Assembly: GCA_017472685.1 (NCBI GenBank)
Contig: JAFUOO010000005.1
Span: 1-64,000 of the forward strand
Direction of reading: 5' to 3'
DNA: 64,000 nucleotides
DNA from: Clostridia bacterium
GTDB lineage: Bacteria; Bacillota; Clostridia; UMGS1883
The notes beneath the pieces were generated by a model. The model did no database searches, was not told the DNA's origin, and saw only the letters and a list, made by a program, of their open reading frames with translations. Made by a program: the position numbers and the translations under genes. This document shows positions 16,878 to 24,754 of this stretch, in pieces. Numbering within the stretch: position 1 is the first letter of the stretch; every line of letters starts with the position of its first letter.

Positions 16878-19550
16878 ATGAAAAAGGTTTTAAGTTTAGT
16901 ATTGATATTTATAATGCTCTTGGGCGCAATGCCTGTTTTGGCAAAGAACCCCTATGAAATCGTGAGCGAATTTACGGACGAGGATTTAACAGGCGTTATT
17001 GTAAAGAAAAACGAGGACTATGAGGATGATTTTACTCTTTATGCGGCATACACCGACGGGGAATATGTTTATGATGTAAAAAGCATGAAGTCCTCCAAGC
17101 TGTCAAGCGGAAGAGAAATTTCCTTTGACACCGTTGACGGTGCACATATTGAGCTTTTTGCCTGGGAAGACAACATGGTGCCCGCAGGAGAGGATTTTTC
17201 GGACCTGGATTACTCAACTGTTATGAGTCAGCTGAAAAAAGCAAATGACTACTGGATAGGACAGAACAGTAACGTTAAAGCTGCGTCAAACCCCTGGCAG
17301 GTAGCAGTTTTCCACACAGGCAACATGCAGGCATACTACATGACAGGCGACGAGCTTTACAGAAATTATTCTGAAAAGTGGGCTAATGCACATTCGTGGC
17401 AGTCCTACGGATATCCCACCTGGGACCAGACAAACGCTGACAACATCTGCTGTTTCAGAACTTATATTGATTTATATAACCTTGGTGTTGAAAGCGCAAA
17501 CCTTACGTATGTAACAAGTCAGGTTAACCGCATTTTAAACAGCTCAAGCTTAAGCTACTGGAACTGGATTGACGCGTTTTACATGGCAGGCCCCATTTTT
17601 ACAAAGATGTACGAGCTGACAGGTGATAGGGCATACCTTGACAAAATGTACGAAATGATTAAATACACAGCCGAAACCCTCAACTGCTATGACGAAGAGG
17701 CAGGCCTGTGGTTTCGTGATGCAACCTTTATCGGCGATGTTAGTGAAAACGGGGAAAAGGTTTACTGGTCACGCGGTGACGGCTGGGTGTATGCGGCATT
17801 TGCCCAGATAATTGAAGAACTGCCCGACAGCTATGAGCACAAGGATTACTTTGTTGACATTTTCATTGAAATGAGCGTGGCGCTTAAAGCGGCTCAGTGT
17901 CCCGATGGCGCATGGCACGAAAGCTTACTTGACCCCGATTACAACCCTTCCTGCGAGGAAAGCGGAACAGGCTTCTTTGTTTACGGTATGCTTTGGGGCA
18001 TCAATAACGGCTATCTTGAAGAGAGTGAATATTTTATTCCTGCGGCAAGAGGCTGGAAGTGGCTTAGTGAGGTTGCACTGCAGGAAAGTGGTCTTGTGGG
18101 TTACGTACAGCACATTGGTGCATATCCCACAAAGTATGAGCTTACAGCCACCACCACACAGCACTATGCATACGCAAACTTTGTTTATGCGGCAAGTGAA
18201 ATGGCAAAGTACCTTGGCGGCGTGCAGGGGGATGTAATGCCCTATTTGCAGAAGAAGCTTTTGGGCAATATTGAAGTTTACAAAATGGATTCGCCCTATT
18301 ATATCAAAAACGGCGAAATCAACAAGTTTACACACCCCATGATTATTGAAGAGGATGGGGACATTAAAATCCTGGTAGAGGATATGTACGTTCTTATTGA
18401 AGACTATCTTACTGAGGGTATGTATTGGTACGAAAAGGACGGCGTGTACATAGTAAGTGAGTTTATTGCGCCCTTTAACAAGAGCGAGGAAAACCTTATT
18501 GGCGTACTTTCGGACGTTTTAACAGCGGGCAAATTCCCCGAAAGACCCTACAGCGACCCCGACAGAATTACAATAACAGGCGGAGACGACTATGTGGCAC
18601 CCGACACCCCCGATGTATCTCAAGAAAACAGAATTACAATAACAGTTGACGACATTACAGTTTCGCAGATACCCGAGGAGAGTAATGTGCCTGCAAACAT
18701 GATTGACGGTGACATATCCACCCGTTGGGCGGCAGAGGTTACGGACAAAAATGACCCCTGCTGGGCAATATTTGACCTGGGCGCGGTTTATGAGCTGGAT
18801 ATTATAGGCTTATCCTTCTTCAGGGATTATATGAGGCAAACGGAATTTGAAATAGAGGTGAGCGTTGACGGTGAAGAATACACCACAGCTATTGAGCGCG
18901 GCTTCACACCTGGCGAATCAGAAGAGGTTGTATACTACACCTTAGGTGGTGCCCGTGCACGCTACGTTAAGCTCATTGGCTACGGCAACACGAGCACAGC
19001 AACAAATATTATGTATTGGTTCTCACCGACCGAGGTGGAATTCTATAAGGTTGGGGAAGGTGGCGTTACAGAGCCCGATGAGCCCGAGACTGACCCTGAC
19101 GAGCCTGCAACAGAGCCCGATGTGGAATATGACGACACAGCCTTTGACATGATGAAGGCAAGCCTGACAGCTTCCATTGTATCGGAGCCTGATAACTCCG
19201 TTGCAAACCTCCGTGACGGCGATTTTGACAGCTACTGTGTGCTTTACGTAAGGGATGAAACCAATCCCGAGTATATTCAGATTAATTTAGGCGATGTGTA
19301 TTCTGTTTCAAGAGTTGCTCTGGCATTCCGCTGGGCAACAGAGCGAAGCTTTGACTTTGACATCCGCGTGAGTGAGGATAACAGAGAATACAAAACCGTT
19401 GTGCCCAGAACTGCTTCGGGTATGGATACAGAATCGTACCAGTATTTTGAAATAAATGAAAACGCACAGTTTATACGTATTTACGGTTATTCAAATACCT
19501 TCAACAAGTATTGGGTAAGCATAACCGAAGCGGCAGTTTTTGTGAAATGA
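16878..19550 (+). CDS. Secreted unsaturated rhamnogalacturonyl hydrolase, GH105, with two F5/8 type C modules
   Basis: An 890-residue secreted enzyme. Residues 1-22 are a signal peptide (MKKVLSLVLIFIML ... VLA). The (alpha/alpha)6 catalytic domain spans about 90-460: WIDAFYMAGP holds the likely catalytic Asp232, and WSRGDGWVYAAFAQI, DGAWHESLLDP, ESGTGFFVYGMLWGIN are GH105 signatures. It removes the 4,5-unsaturated galacturonyl residue left by rhamnogalacturonan lyases such as the PL11 at the window start. Two F5/8 type C (CBM32-like) modules follow at about 590-735 and 760-890, separated by an acidic T-E-P-D linker. The last module is closely related to the C-terminus of the next protein. Most GH105 enzymes are intracellular; this one is exported. 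Confidence 0.88.
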   Translation: MKKVLSLVLIFIMLLGAMPVLAKNPYEIVSEFTDEDLTGVIVKKNEDYEDDFTLYAAYTDGEYVYDVKSMKSSKLSSGREISFDTVDGAHIELFAWEDNMVPAGEDFSDLDYSTVMSQLKKANDYWIGQNSNVKAASNPWQVAVFHTGNMQAYYMTGDELYRNYSEKWANAHSWQSYGYPTWDQTNADNICCFRTYIDLYNLGVESANLTYVTSQVNRILNSSSLSYWNWIDAFYMAGPIFTKMYELTGDRAYLDKMYEMIKYTAETLNCYDEEAGLWFRDATFIGDVSENGEKVYWSRGDGWVYAAFAQIIEELPDSYEHKDYFVDIFIEMSVALKAAQCPDGAWHESLLDPDYNPSCEESGTGFFVYGMLWGINNGYLEESEYFIPAARGWKWLSEVALQESGLVGYVQHIGAYPTKYELTATTTQHYAYANFVYAASEMAKYLGGVQGDVMPYLQKKLLGNIEVYKMDSPYYIKNGEINKFTHPMIIEEDGDIKILVEDMYVLIEDYLTEGMYWYEKDGVYIVSEFIAPFNKSEENLIGVLSDVLTAGKFPERPYSDPDRITITGGDDYVAPDTPDVSQENRITITVDDITVSQIPEESNVPANMIDGDISTRWAAEVTDKNDPCWAIFDLGAVYELDIIGLSFFRDYMRQTEFEIEVSVDGEEYTTAIERGFTPGESEEVVYYTLGGARARYVKLIGYGNTSTATNIMYWFSPTEVEFYKVGEGGVTEPDEPETDPDEPATEPDVEYDDTAFDMMKASLTASIVSEPDNSVANLRDGDFDSYCVLYVRDETNPEYIQINLGDVYSVSRVALAFRWATERSFDFDIRVSEDNREYKTVVPRTASGMDTESYQYFEINENAQFIRIYGYSNTFNKYWVSITEAAVFVK

Positions 19551-19558
19551 TAATATGT

Positions 19559-19605
19559 GGGGCAGTCCTTTAAATGCATACCTCCTTTGCATAAAGGAGT
19601 GCCCC
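19559..19605 (+). promoter_or_regulatory. Intercistronic hairpin between the GH105 and LRR genes
   Basis: GGGGCAGTCCTTTAAATGC pairs imperfectly with GCATAAAGGAGTGCCCC. It has no U-tract after it, so it is more likely an mRNA processing or stability element than a terminator. It ends about 23 bases before the LRR start. Confidence 0.5.
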
Positions 19606-19628
19606 GATTTCGTTAAAGGAGCAGAGAA

Positions 19629-22376
19629 ATGAAAAAGGTTATATGCTTAGTATTAGTACTTATAATGGCGTTGGGTTGTGTACCTGTTCTGGCACAAAGT
19701 GAAACAGCTGATTTTGCCTATATAGTGGAAAGCGGAAAGGCTTACGTGACAAGCTATATGGGGAATGATAGCGAGGTTGTTATTCCTTCTGAAATTGACG
19801 GATATACTGTAGCGGGAATAGGCGAAGCTGCTTTTGCAAACCGTGATGATATTACAAAGGTAACTATCCCTGATACAGTTACATATCTGGGGAGAAGAGC
19901 GTTTTTTAAATGCACAAGCCTTGAAGAAATTGTAATTCCCGCATCGGTTTCAAGTTTATATGAAAACACCTTTGTAGAGTGCAGAAAGCTTAAAAAGGTT
20001 GTACTTAGCGAAGGTATAGCTGATATCGAAGCAGAAGCTTTTTTGGACTGCAGGATTGAAACACTCGTTGTTATGAGTGAAAACACCAAATTTCAATCTC
20101 AGGAAAGAGTGGAGTTTTACAGCAAGGGCGCTTTGAAGTGGTATTACGTTTTCCCGAGCTTTTACCGCACATATATAGTCGAGATGTTTGCTCCTTCGGG
20201 AAGCTTGGCTGAAAAGTACGCTACGGAAAACGATATTGCATTCAAACCTATTGAAGAGTATGACGCTATTGGAAACTTTATACTCGAGGAAACGGAGGAC
20301 ACGGTAGTCATAAAGGGCTACAAGGACCCTGCCACAACAGAGCTTTATGTGCCCGCTGAAATAAACGGCAAAAAGGTTGTGCTTGGTGAGGGGGCATTTG
20401 AATGGACACTCAATCCCGACAACCATTCTCTTGAAAAGGTTACTATAGCTGAGGGCATTACAAGCCTTCCAAGAGAATGCTTGTACTTTTCATCTGTTAA
20501 GGAGGTTAATTTACCCGAGAGTTTAACAGAAATTGGCGAGAGAGCATTCAGCAATTCAGACATTACTGCAATTGACATTAAAAACGTAACAACCATTGCC
20601 GAAGCTGCTTTTGACAGCTGCGAAAGCCTTACTACCGTTACACATTCAGGCAAGCTTGAAAATATCGGCAGGGATGCTTTTAACGGGTGCAGTAAACTTA
20701 GATATATTGATTTAACAACTGTTAAAACCTTGGGAGTAAGAGCCTTTAGTGGCTGCAGTAGACTTGAAAGCGTTAAGTTGCAAAACCTGGAATCCTGGGA
20801 AGGCATTAACGATAGCCAGATTGACAATGACGGCAGATGCCACATAAAGCAGATGAAGCATTCCCATGGCGGACAAAGCTATTACATCGGGCTTAATGCA
20901 TATGTATATGCCCCGTTCTTTGCCTGCAACGGTCTTACGGACGTAACCGTCAGATATCCTGATGCTAAAGCAGACGAAAAGTTCCCTGCACTTTTCCTTA
21001 ATTGTAACAATATTAATAGCTTTACAATTGAAAATTATCAGGACGCTGTATCTCAATGGGAATGCGCCCATCTCAGCTTTGACAACACTACAGGTGATAT
21101 TTACTTCAATAAGCGACCTCACGATATGACTGTTTTTTGCTCCAACATAGAGGCGGAAGCCTATGCAAAAAATAACGGCTGGGAATTTGTGCTTTCAGAT
21201 GATGGAAGAGTTGAGGTTGAACCTACTGTACAAGGCATTCATGGCGGTATAATAGCGCGCGAATATTTTACCGAGCGCATAACAAAAATTGCCGAAAGCC
21301 TTGGCGGCACAGTATTGGTTTCGGGTAATAACATAGCTGTGCAGAAAAACGGTAAAAGCATTGCTATTGCAGGGGACACTGTATATTACATGGAAAATGG
21401 TAAAATAGTGTCGGAAAATCTTTATCATAATACAGAATGGATAAAAATGCCCGAAAAGGCACTCGAAAGTGTTCTCGGTGCGGATAGCCGAAAGAGTGAA
21501 GAATACAAAAAGGCTATAAACGGCTATAGTAGCGAAATTTATCGCATAGTGGGAACAATTGAAACCCCCTATGGCTCTGTTGTTGAAATTTATGCCGGTT
21601 ATGATGTAATGCACGGATTTACAAATGTGCTCAATTTTGTAAAATGGGACGGCGAAGTGATAAACATCACAGAGGCTGCGCCTTATAAAAACCCATGGTC
21701 ACCCGCAGAATGGGAGAAGATTGAGTTAAGCCATGACGGCAAGGTCCTTACGATAACTTATCCCGAAAACAAAAAGAAAACTGAGTATTATTATACCTAC
21801 AATTCACCGAAAAAAGTTTTGTGGGATGAGGGCACATACGTAATAACTGCAAACTTGGAAACAGGCGATGTTAAATGTGTTATTAAGCCTTTGAAAAAAG
21901 AGGCTGTTGAAGAAGAAAAAACCACCGAAAAACCCCCTGTCATAGATTGGGTTGAGCCTGTCAAAACCATTGACAAAGACGGCATGAAGGTGTCGGTATC
22001 AATCCTTTCCGAGCCCCAGAATGGACCTGACAACATGTTTGACGGAAATTATGTGAGCTACTGCGTGCTTTACGTTAAGGACGAGGCAAGCCCTGAGTAT
22101 ATGGAGTTTGATTTAGACGAAATAAAAACGGTTAAACAGCTTGCCCTTGCGTTCCGCGATGCAACAATACGCACAACCTATTTTGACGTACGCGTAAGTG
22201 AGGACGGAGTTAACTTTGAAACAGTTATAGAAAAGCGTGGCTCAAATGGCGACACAAACGAGCTGCAGTATTTTGACATAAATAAAAATGCCCGCTACAT
22301 TCGTGTGTACGGCTATTCCAATACCTATAACAAAAAATGGGTAAGCATAACCGAAGCGAGGGTTATTGCAGATTAA
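19629..22376 (+). CDS. Secreted BspA-type leucine-rich repeat protein with C-terminal F5/8 type C module
   Basis: A 915-residue exported protein with signal peptide 1-22 (MKKVICLVLVLIMAL ... VLA). Many LRR_5/BspA repeats follow (I-G-EAAFANRDDITKVTIPDTV, RAFFKCTSLEEIVIPASV, and similar to about residue 480), the class of surface LRR proteins that bind host or plant ligands. A middle region (about 520-770) is unassigned and includes a segment resembling a copper-amine-oxidase-type N-terminal domain (AEKNGK... style; uncertain). Residues 785-915 form an F5/8-like module nearly parallel to the last module of the GH105 protein. No LPXTG is seen. The likely role is adhesion to substrate or cell surface. 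Confidence 0.8.
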   Translation: MKKVICLVLVLIMALGCVPVLAQSETADFAYIVESGKAYVTSYMGNDSEVVIPSEIDGYTVAGIGEAAFANRDDITKVTIPDTVTYLGRRAFFKCTSLEEIVIPASVSSLYENTFVECRKLKKVVLSEGIADIEAEAFLDCRIETLVVMSENTKFQSQERVEFYSKGALKWYYVFPSFYRTYIVEMFAPSGSLAEKYATENDIAFKPIEEYDAIGNFILEETEDTVVIKGYKDPATTELYVPAEINGKKVVLGEGAFEWTLNPDNHSLEKVTIAEGITSLPRECLYFSSVKEVNLPESLTEIGERAFSNSDITAIDIKNVTTIAEAAFDSCESLTTVTHSGKLENIGRDAFNGCSKLRYIDLTTVKTLGVRAFSGCSRLESVKLQNLESWEGINDSQIDNDGRCHIKQMKHSHGGQSYYIGLNAYVYAPFFACNGLTDVTVRYPDAKADEKFPALFLNCNNINSFTIENYQDAVSQWECAHLSFDNTTGDIYFNKRPHDMTVFCSNIEAEAYAKNNGWEFVLSDDGRVEVEPTVQGIHGGIIAREYFTERITKIAESLGGTVLVSGNNIAVQKNGKSIAIAGDTVYYMENGKIVSENLYHNTEWIKMPEKALESVLGADSRKSEEYKKAINGYSSEIYRIVGTIETPYGSVVEIYAGYDVMHGFTNVLNFVKWDGEVINITEAAPYKNPWSPAEWEKIELSHDGKVLTITYPENKKKTEYYYTYNSPKKVLWDEGTYVITANLETGDVKCVIKPLKKEAVEEEKTTEKPPVIDWVEPVKTIDKDGMKVSVSILSEPQNGPDNMFDGNYVSYCVLYVKDEASPEYMEFDLDEIKTVKQLALAFRDATIRTTYFDVRVSEDGVNFETVIEKRGSNGDTNELQYFDINKNARYIRVYGYSNTYNKKWVSITEARVIAD

Positions 22377-22379
22377 TTA

Positions 22380-22408
22380 TTGATTAATCCTTCAAAATGT
22401 GATATAAT
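22380..22408 (+). promoter_or_regulatory. Promoter of the DMT transporter, overlapping a terminator
   Basis: TTGATT (22380-22385), 17-bp spacer, TATAAT (22403-22408). The -10 box overlaps the left arm of the terminator at 22405. Confidence 0.7.
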
Positions 22409-22443
22409 CCTTTCCGTAAAAAAACGGAAAGGATTATTTTTTT
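22405..22443 (+). terminator. Terminator of the GH105/LRR operon, directly abutting the next start codon
   Basis: A 13-bp perfect stem (TAATCCTTTCCGT and complement), 6-base loop, then seven T's ending one base before the ATG at 22444. The right arm contains the GGAAAGGA ribosome site of the next gene. Confidence 0.85.
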
Positions 22444-23370
22444 ATGGAGAAAAAGCATTTTTTACAAAAAACATGGGTTGTGGCACTTTTGGCACTACTC
22501 TGCTGTGTGCTCTGGGGCAGTGCAACACCTTCCATTAAGAAAGGGTACGAAATTTTCGGCATTGTGGGTAACGACTATATGTCCACCATTCTTTTTGCAG
22601 GTATCCGCTTTATATTGGCAGGCATTTTAACTGTTTTAATCGGCAGTGTGCTGGCTAAAAAGCCTTTGTTACCAAGTAAGGGCACAATTAAGTACGTGCT
22701 TGCTTTAAGCTTGGTACAGACAGTTATTCAGTACTTTTTCTTTTACATAGGTCACGCATATGCAAGTGGCGTTACAGCGGCAATTGTAAACGGCAGTAAC
22801 GTATTTATTGCAATTTTGGTTGCGGCATTTATTTTCAGAACAGAAAAAATGACAGTAAAAAAGGCAATCGGCTGTGTGCTGGGCTTTGCCGGCGTTATCG
22901 TTGTGAGTATGGCAAAGGGCGACATGGGCTTCACAGTAATGGGCGCAGGCTTTATCCTTATGGCGGCTCTCGCTTACGCCTTTAGTTCTGTTATGATTAA
23001 GATGTATTCAAAGCACGAAAACCCCGTTACGCTCTCGGGCTGGCAGTTCTTTATAGGCGGTATTATAATGACCCTCTTTGCACTCCCCATGGGTGGCAAG
23101 TTTGAAATTGCAGAAGGAAGCGGCTTTACGGCTGTAGCGCTTTTATTCTACATGGCGTGTATTTCTGCTGTGGCATATTCCATCTGGGGCTTACTCATGA
23201 AGTACAACGATGTGTCAAAGGTGTCCATTTTCGGCCCCTTTAACCCCATTTCGGGTGTTATCCTTTCGGCAATCATTTTAGGCGAATGGAAGAGCCTGGG
23301 TGTTGAGGTTGTACTTGCACTTGTGCTGGTTGCACTTGGTATATTGGTTGTAAACTACAAAAAGAGGTGA
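22444..23370 (+). CDS. EamA/DMT-family transporter
   Basis: A 308-residue ten-helix membrane protein of the drug/metabolite transporter superfamily with two EamA repeats (N-half with CVLWGSATPSIKKGYE; C-half with GWQFFIGGIIMTLFA and FGPFNPISGVILSAIILGE). Substrate not predictable. The ribosome site lies in the right arm of the preceding terminator. The next gene starts 5 bases after the stop, so they form an operon. Confidence 0.85.
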   Translation: MEKKHFLQKTWVVALLALLCCVLWGSATPSIKKGYEIFGIVGNDYMSTILFAGIRFILAGILTVLIGSVLAKKPLLPSKGTIKYVLALSLVQTVIQYFFFYIGHAYASGVTAAIVNGSNVFIAILVAAFIFRTEKMTVKKAIGCVLGFAGVIVVSMAKGDMGFTVMGAGFILMAALAYAFSSVMIKMYSKHENPVTLSGWQFFIGGIIMTLFALPMGGKFEIAEGSGFTAVALLFYMACISAVAYSIWGLLMKYNDVSKVSIFGPFNPISGVILSAIILGEWKSLGVEVVLALVLVALGILVVNYKKR

Positions 23371-23375
23371 GGGGT

Positions 23376-24023
23376 ATGTTCAAGCGAATAGTATCATTCA
23401 CCGTTGACGGCTTCATGGCAGGGCTTTTACTTTCTATCTGCTGTGCAGTTAATTTAAGCGCAGGCAACAGTTTTGCAGGGGCATTTCTTTTCAGCCTTGG
23501 TTTGTTTGCCATTATGGAATTGCACCTTGGCTTGTACACGGGCAAGGTGGGCTACCTTGTTGTTAAAAGACCAAAATATGCAGGCGAGGTTACAATAACG
23601 CTTTTAAGCAATACAATAGGTGCATTTTTAGGCGGCTGGCTCATTTCAATAACACGCTTCGGCGGCATACTCCGGGCAAAGTCAATTCCGTTGATGGATG
23701 CAAAAATGAGCGATACACCCATAAGCATGTTTCTTCTTTCCATGTTCTGCGGTATACTCATATTCATTGCAGTTGAGGGCGACAAAAAGTGTACACAGGC
23801 AGACGACCACGTGGGCGCACTGTTTACAACACTTATCCCCGTTATGATATTTATCATCTGCGGCTTTAACCACTGCATTGCCGACATGGGCTATTTTGCA
23901 TTAAGTGGCTTTAAGAGCATGGACAAAGCACCCCTTTATTTTGCAATGGCAATACTGGGTAACGCTGCAGGCTGTATGGTAATACCCGTTATGAAAAAAT
24001 TTTCTATTAATAAGTGGTTTTAG
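23376..24023 (+). CDS. Divergent formate/nitrite-type (FNT) channel
   Basis: A 215-residue membrane protein of about six helices. GFNHCIADMGYFALSG resembles the FNT motif G-F-E-H-x-V-A-N-M, and GNAAGCMVIPV resembles the second-half helix. The start at 23376 follows GAGGTGAGGGG; an upstream GTG at 23367 overlaps the previous stop. It is short compared with typical FNT proteins (250-285 aa), so the substrate may differ from formate or nitrite. Confidence 0.65.
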   Translation: MFKRIVSFTVDGFMAGLLLSICCAVNLSAGNSFAGAFLFSLGLFAIMELHLGLYTGKVGYLVVKRPKYAGEVTITLLSNTIGAFLGGWLISITRFGGILRAKSIPLMDAKMSDTPISMFLLSMFCGILIFIAVEGDKKCTQADDHVGALFTTLIPVMIFIICGFNHCIADMGYFALSGFKSMDKAPLYFAMAILGNAAGCMVIPVMKKFSINKWF

Positions 24024-24038
24024 AAAAGTGTTTCAAAC

Positions 24039-24069
24039 AAAAAACTCACGGATTATTCCGTGAGTTTTT
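24039..24069. terminator. Terminator hairpin, copy 1 (embeds the DUF6809 stop codon)
   Basis: AAAAACTCACGGA/TCCGTGAGTTTTT with loop TTAT. The loop carries the stop of the minus-strand gene. The same hairpin recurs at 24724-24754. Confidence 0.9.
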
Positions 24070-24337
24070 GATTGTCCGATCTAAAAACATCCATCATCAT
24101 TTGCGCACCAAGGCGAAAGCCTATGCGAAAGTTTTCTTTGTTAAGAGTATAGTTTATGTTGTCAGTAAGCGTGGAATAGGTTTGGAATAATGGCAGAGCT
24201 TCAGCTGAAAGAAGTTCGTAAAGCTGTTCTTCGCATTTTACAAGGGTGTCAGAATCCCTTTTGTATTCATCTGTTGGCGGAATTTCTATATCGCGAGGGA
24301 GTATGTTACCCTCATATAACATATCAATAAAATCCAT
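24053..24337 (-). CDS. DUF6809-family small protein
   Basis: A 94-residue helical protein (MDFIDMLYEGNILPRDIEIPPTDEY ... FRIGFRLGAQMMMDVF) matching the DUF6809 family, which is common in Clostridia and lacks a known function. The start at 24337 is set by CAGGAG. It is divergent from an XRE regulator, with which it shares a 111-bp regulatory gap carrying an inverted repeat. Its last residues (QKLTE and stop) are the same as those of the fusion gene at 24737 because both end in the duplicated hairpin. Confidence 0.65.
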   Translation of the reverse strand: MDFIDMLYEGNILPRDIEIPPTDEYKRDSDTLVKCEEQLYELLSAEALPLFQTYSTLTDNINYTLNKENFRIGFRLGAQMMMDVFRSDNQKLTE

Positions 24338-24351
24338 GATATCACTCCTGT

Positions 24352-24427
24352 TATGGTCGTTATATAGACTAAATAGTATCATATATCGCCTGAAATGTCA
24401 ATAATAAAAGTCTATAATTAGACCATA
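24352..24427. promoter_or_regulatory. Divergent promoters and inverted operator of the DUF6809/XRE pair
   Basis: TATGGTCGTTATATAGAC (24352-24369) and GTCTATAATTAGACCATA (24410-24427) are inverted copies of one half-site. Minus strand: TTGACA (24396-24401), 17 bp, TACTAT (24373-24378). Plus strand: CTGAAA (24390-24395), 17 bp, TATAAT (24413-24418). One half-site covers the XRE -10 box and the other the DUF6809 start of transcription. Autoregulation by the XRE protein is inferred. Confidence 0.65.
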
Positions 24428-24448
24428 ATTTTTGACAGAGGTGAGGGC

Positions 24449-24691
24449 GTGAATACCTATACAGTTGTAAAAAACAGGATATTATCGTTGTGCGAAGAGA
24501 AAAGAATAACAATTAATCATTTGGCGACGGAATCGGGCATTTCTCCATCTACAATTAAAAGTATTTTATACGGAAAAAGTCAAAATCCGGGAATTGTAAC
24601 AATAAAAATGTTGTGTGACGGTTTGGGCATAACTTTGATTGATTTTTTCAATACTCCCGAATTTTCTGAATTGGAACAGGAAATTAAATAA
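24449..24691 (+). CDS. XRE-family HTH regulator
   Basis: An 80-residue single-domain Cro/C1-type helix-turn-helix protein (ITINHLATESGISPSTIKSI as recognition region, then NPGIVTIKMLCDGLGITLIDFF). GTG start after AGAGGTGAGGG. It is divergent from the DUF6809 gene and probably controls both promoters through the inverted site at 24352-24427. It has no sensor domain. Confidence 0.85.
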   Translation: MNTYTVVKNRILSLCEEKRITINHLATESGISPSTIKSILYGKSQNPGIVTIKMLCDGLGITLIDFFNTPEFSELEQEIK

Positions 24692-24723
24692 TATGGAAGT
24701 ATCAAATTTTGATAACTGAATGG

Positions 24724-24754
24724 AAAAACTCACGGATTATTCCGTGAGTTTTTT
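24724..24754. terminator. Terminator hairpin, copy 2 (embeds the stop codon of the GTPase-nuclease fusion)
   Basis: Identical stem and loop to copy 1 (24039-24069). It serves the XRE gene and the convergent fusion gene. Confidence 0.9.
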
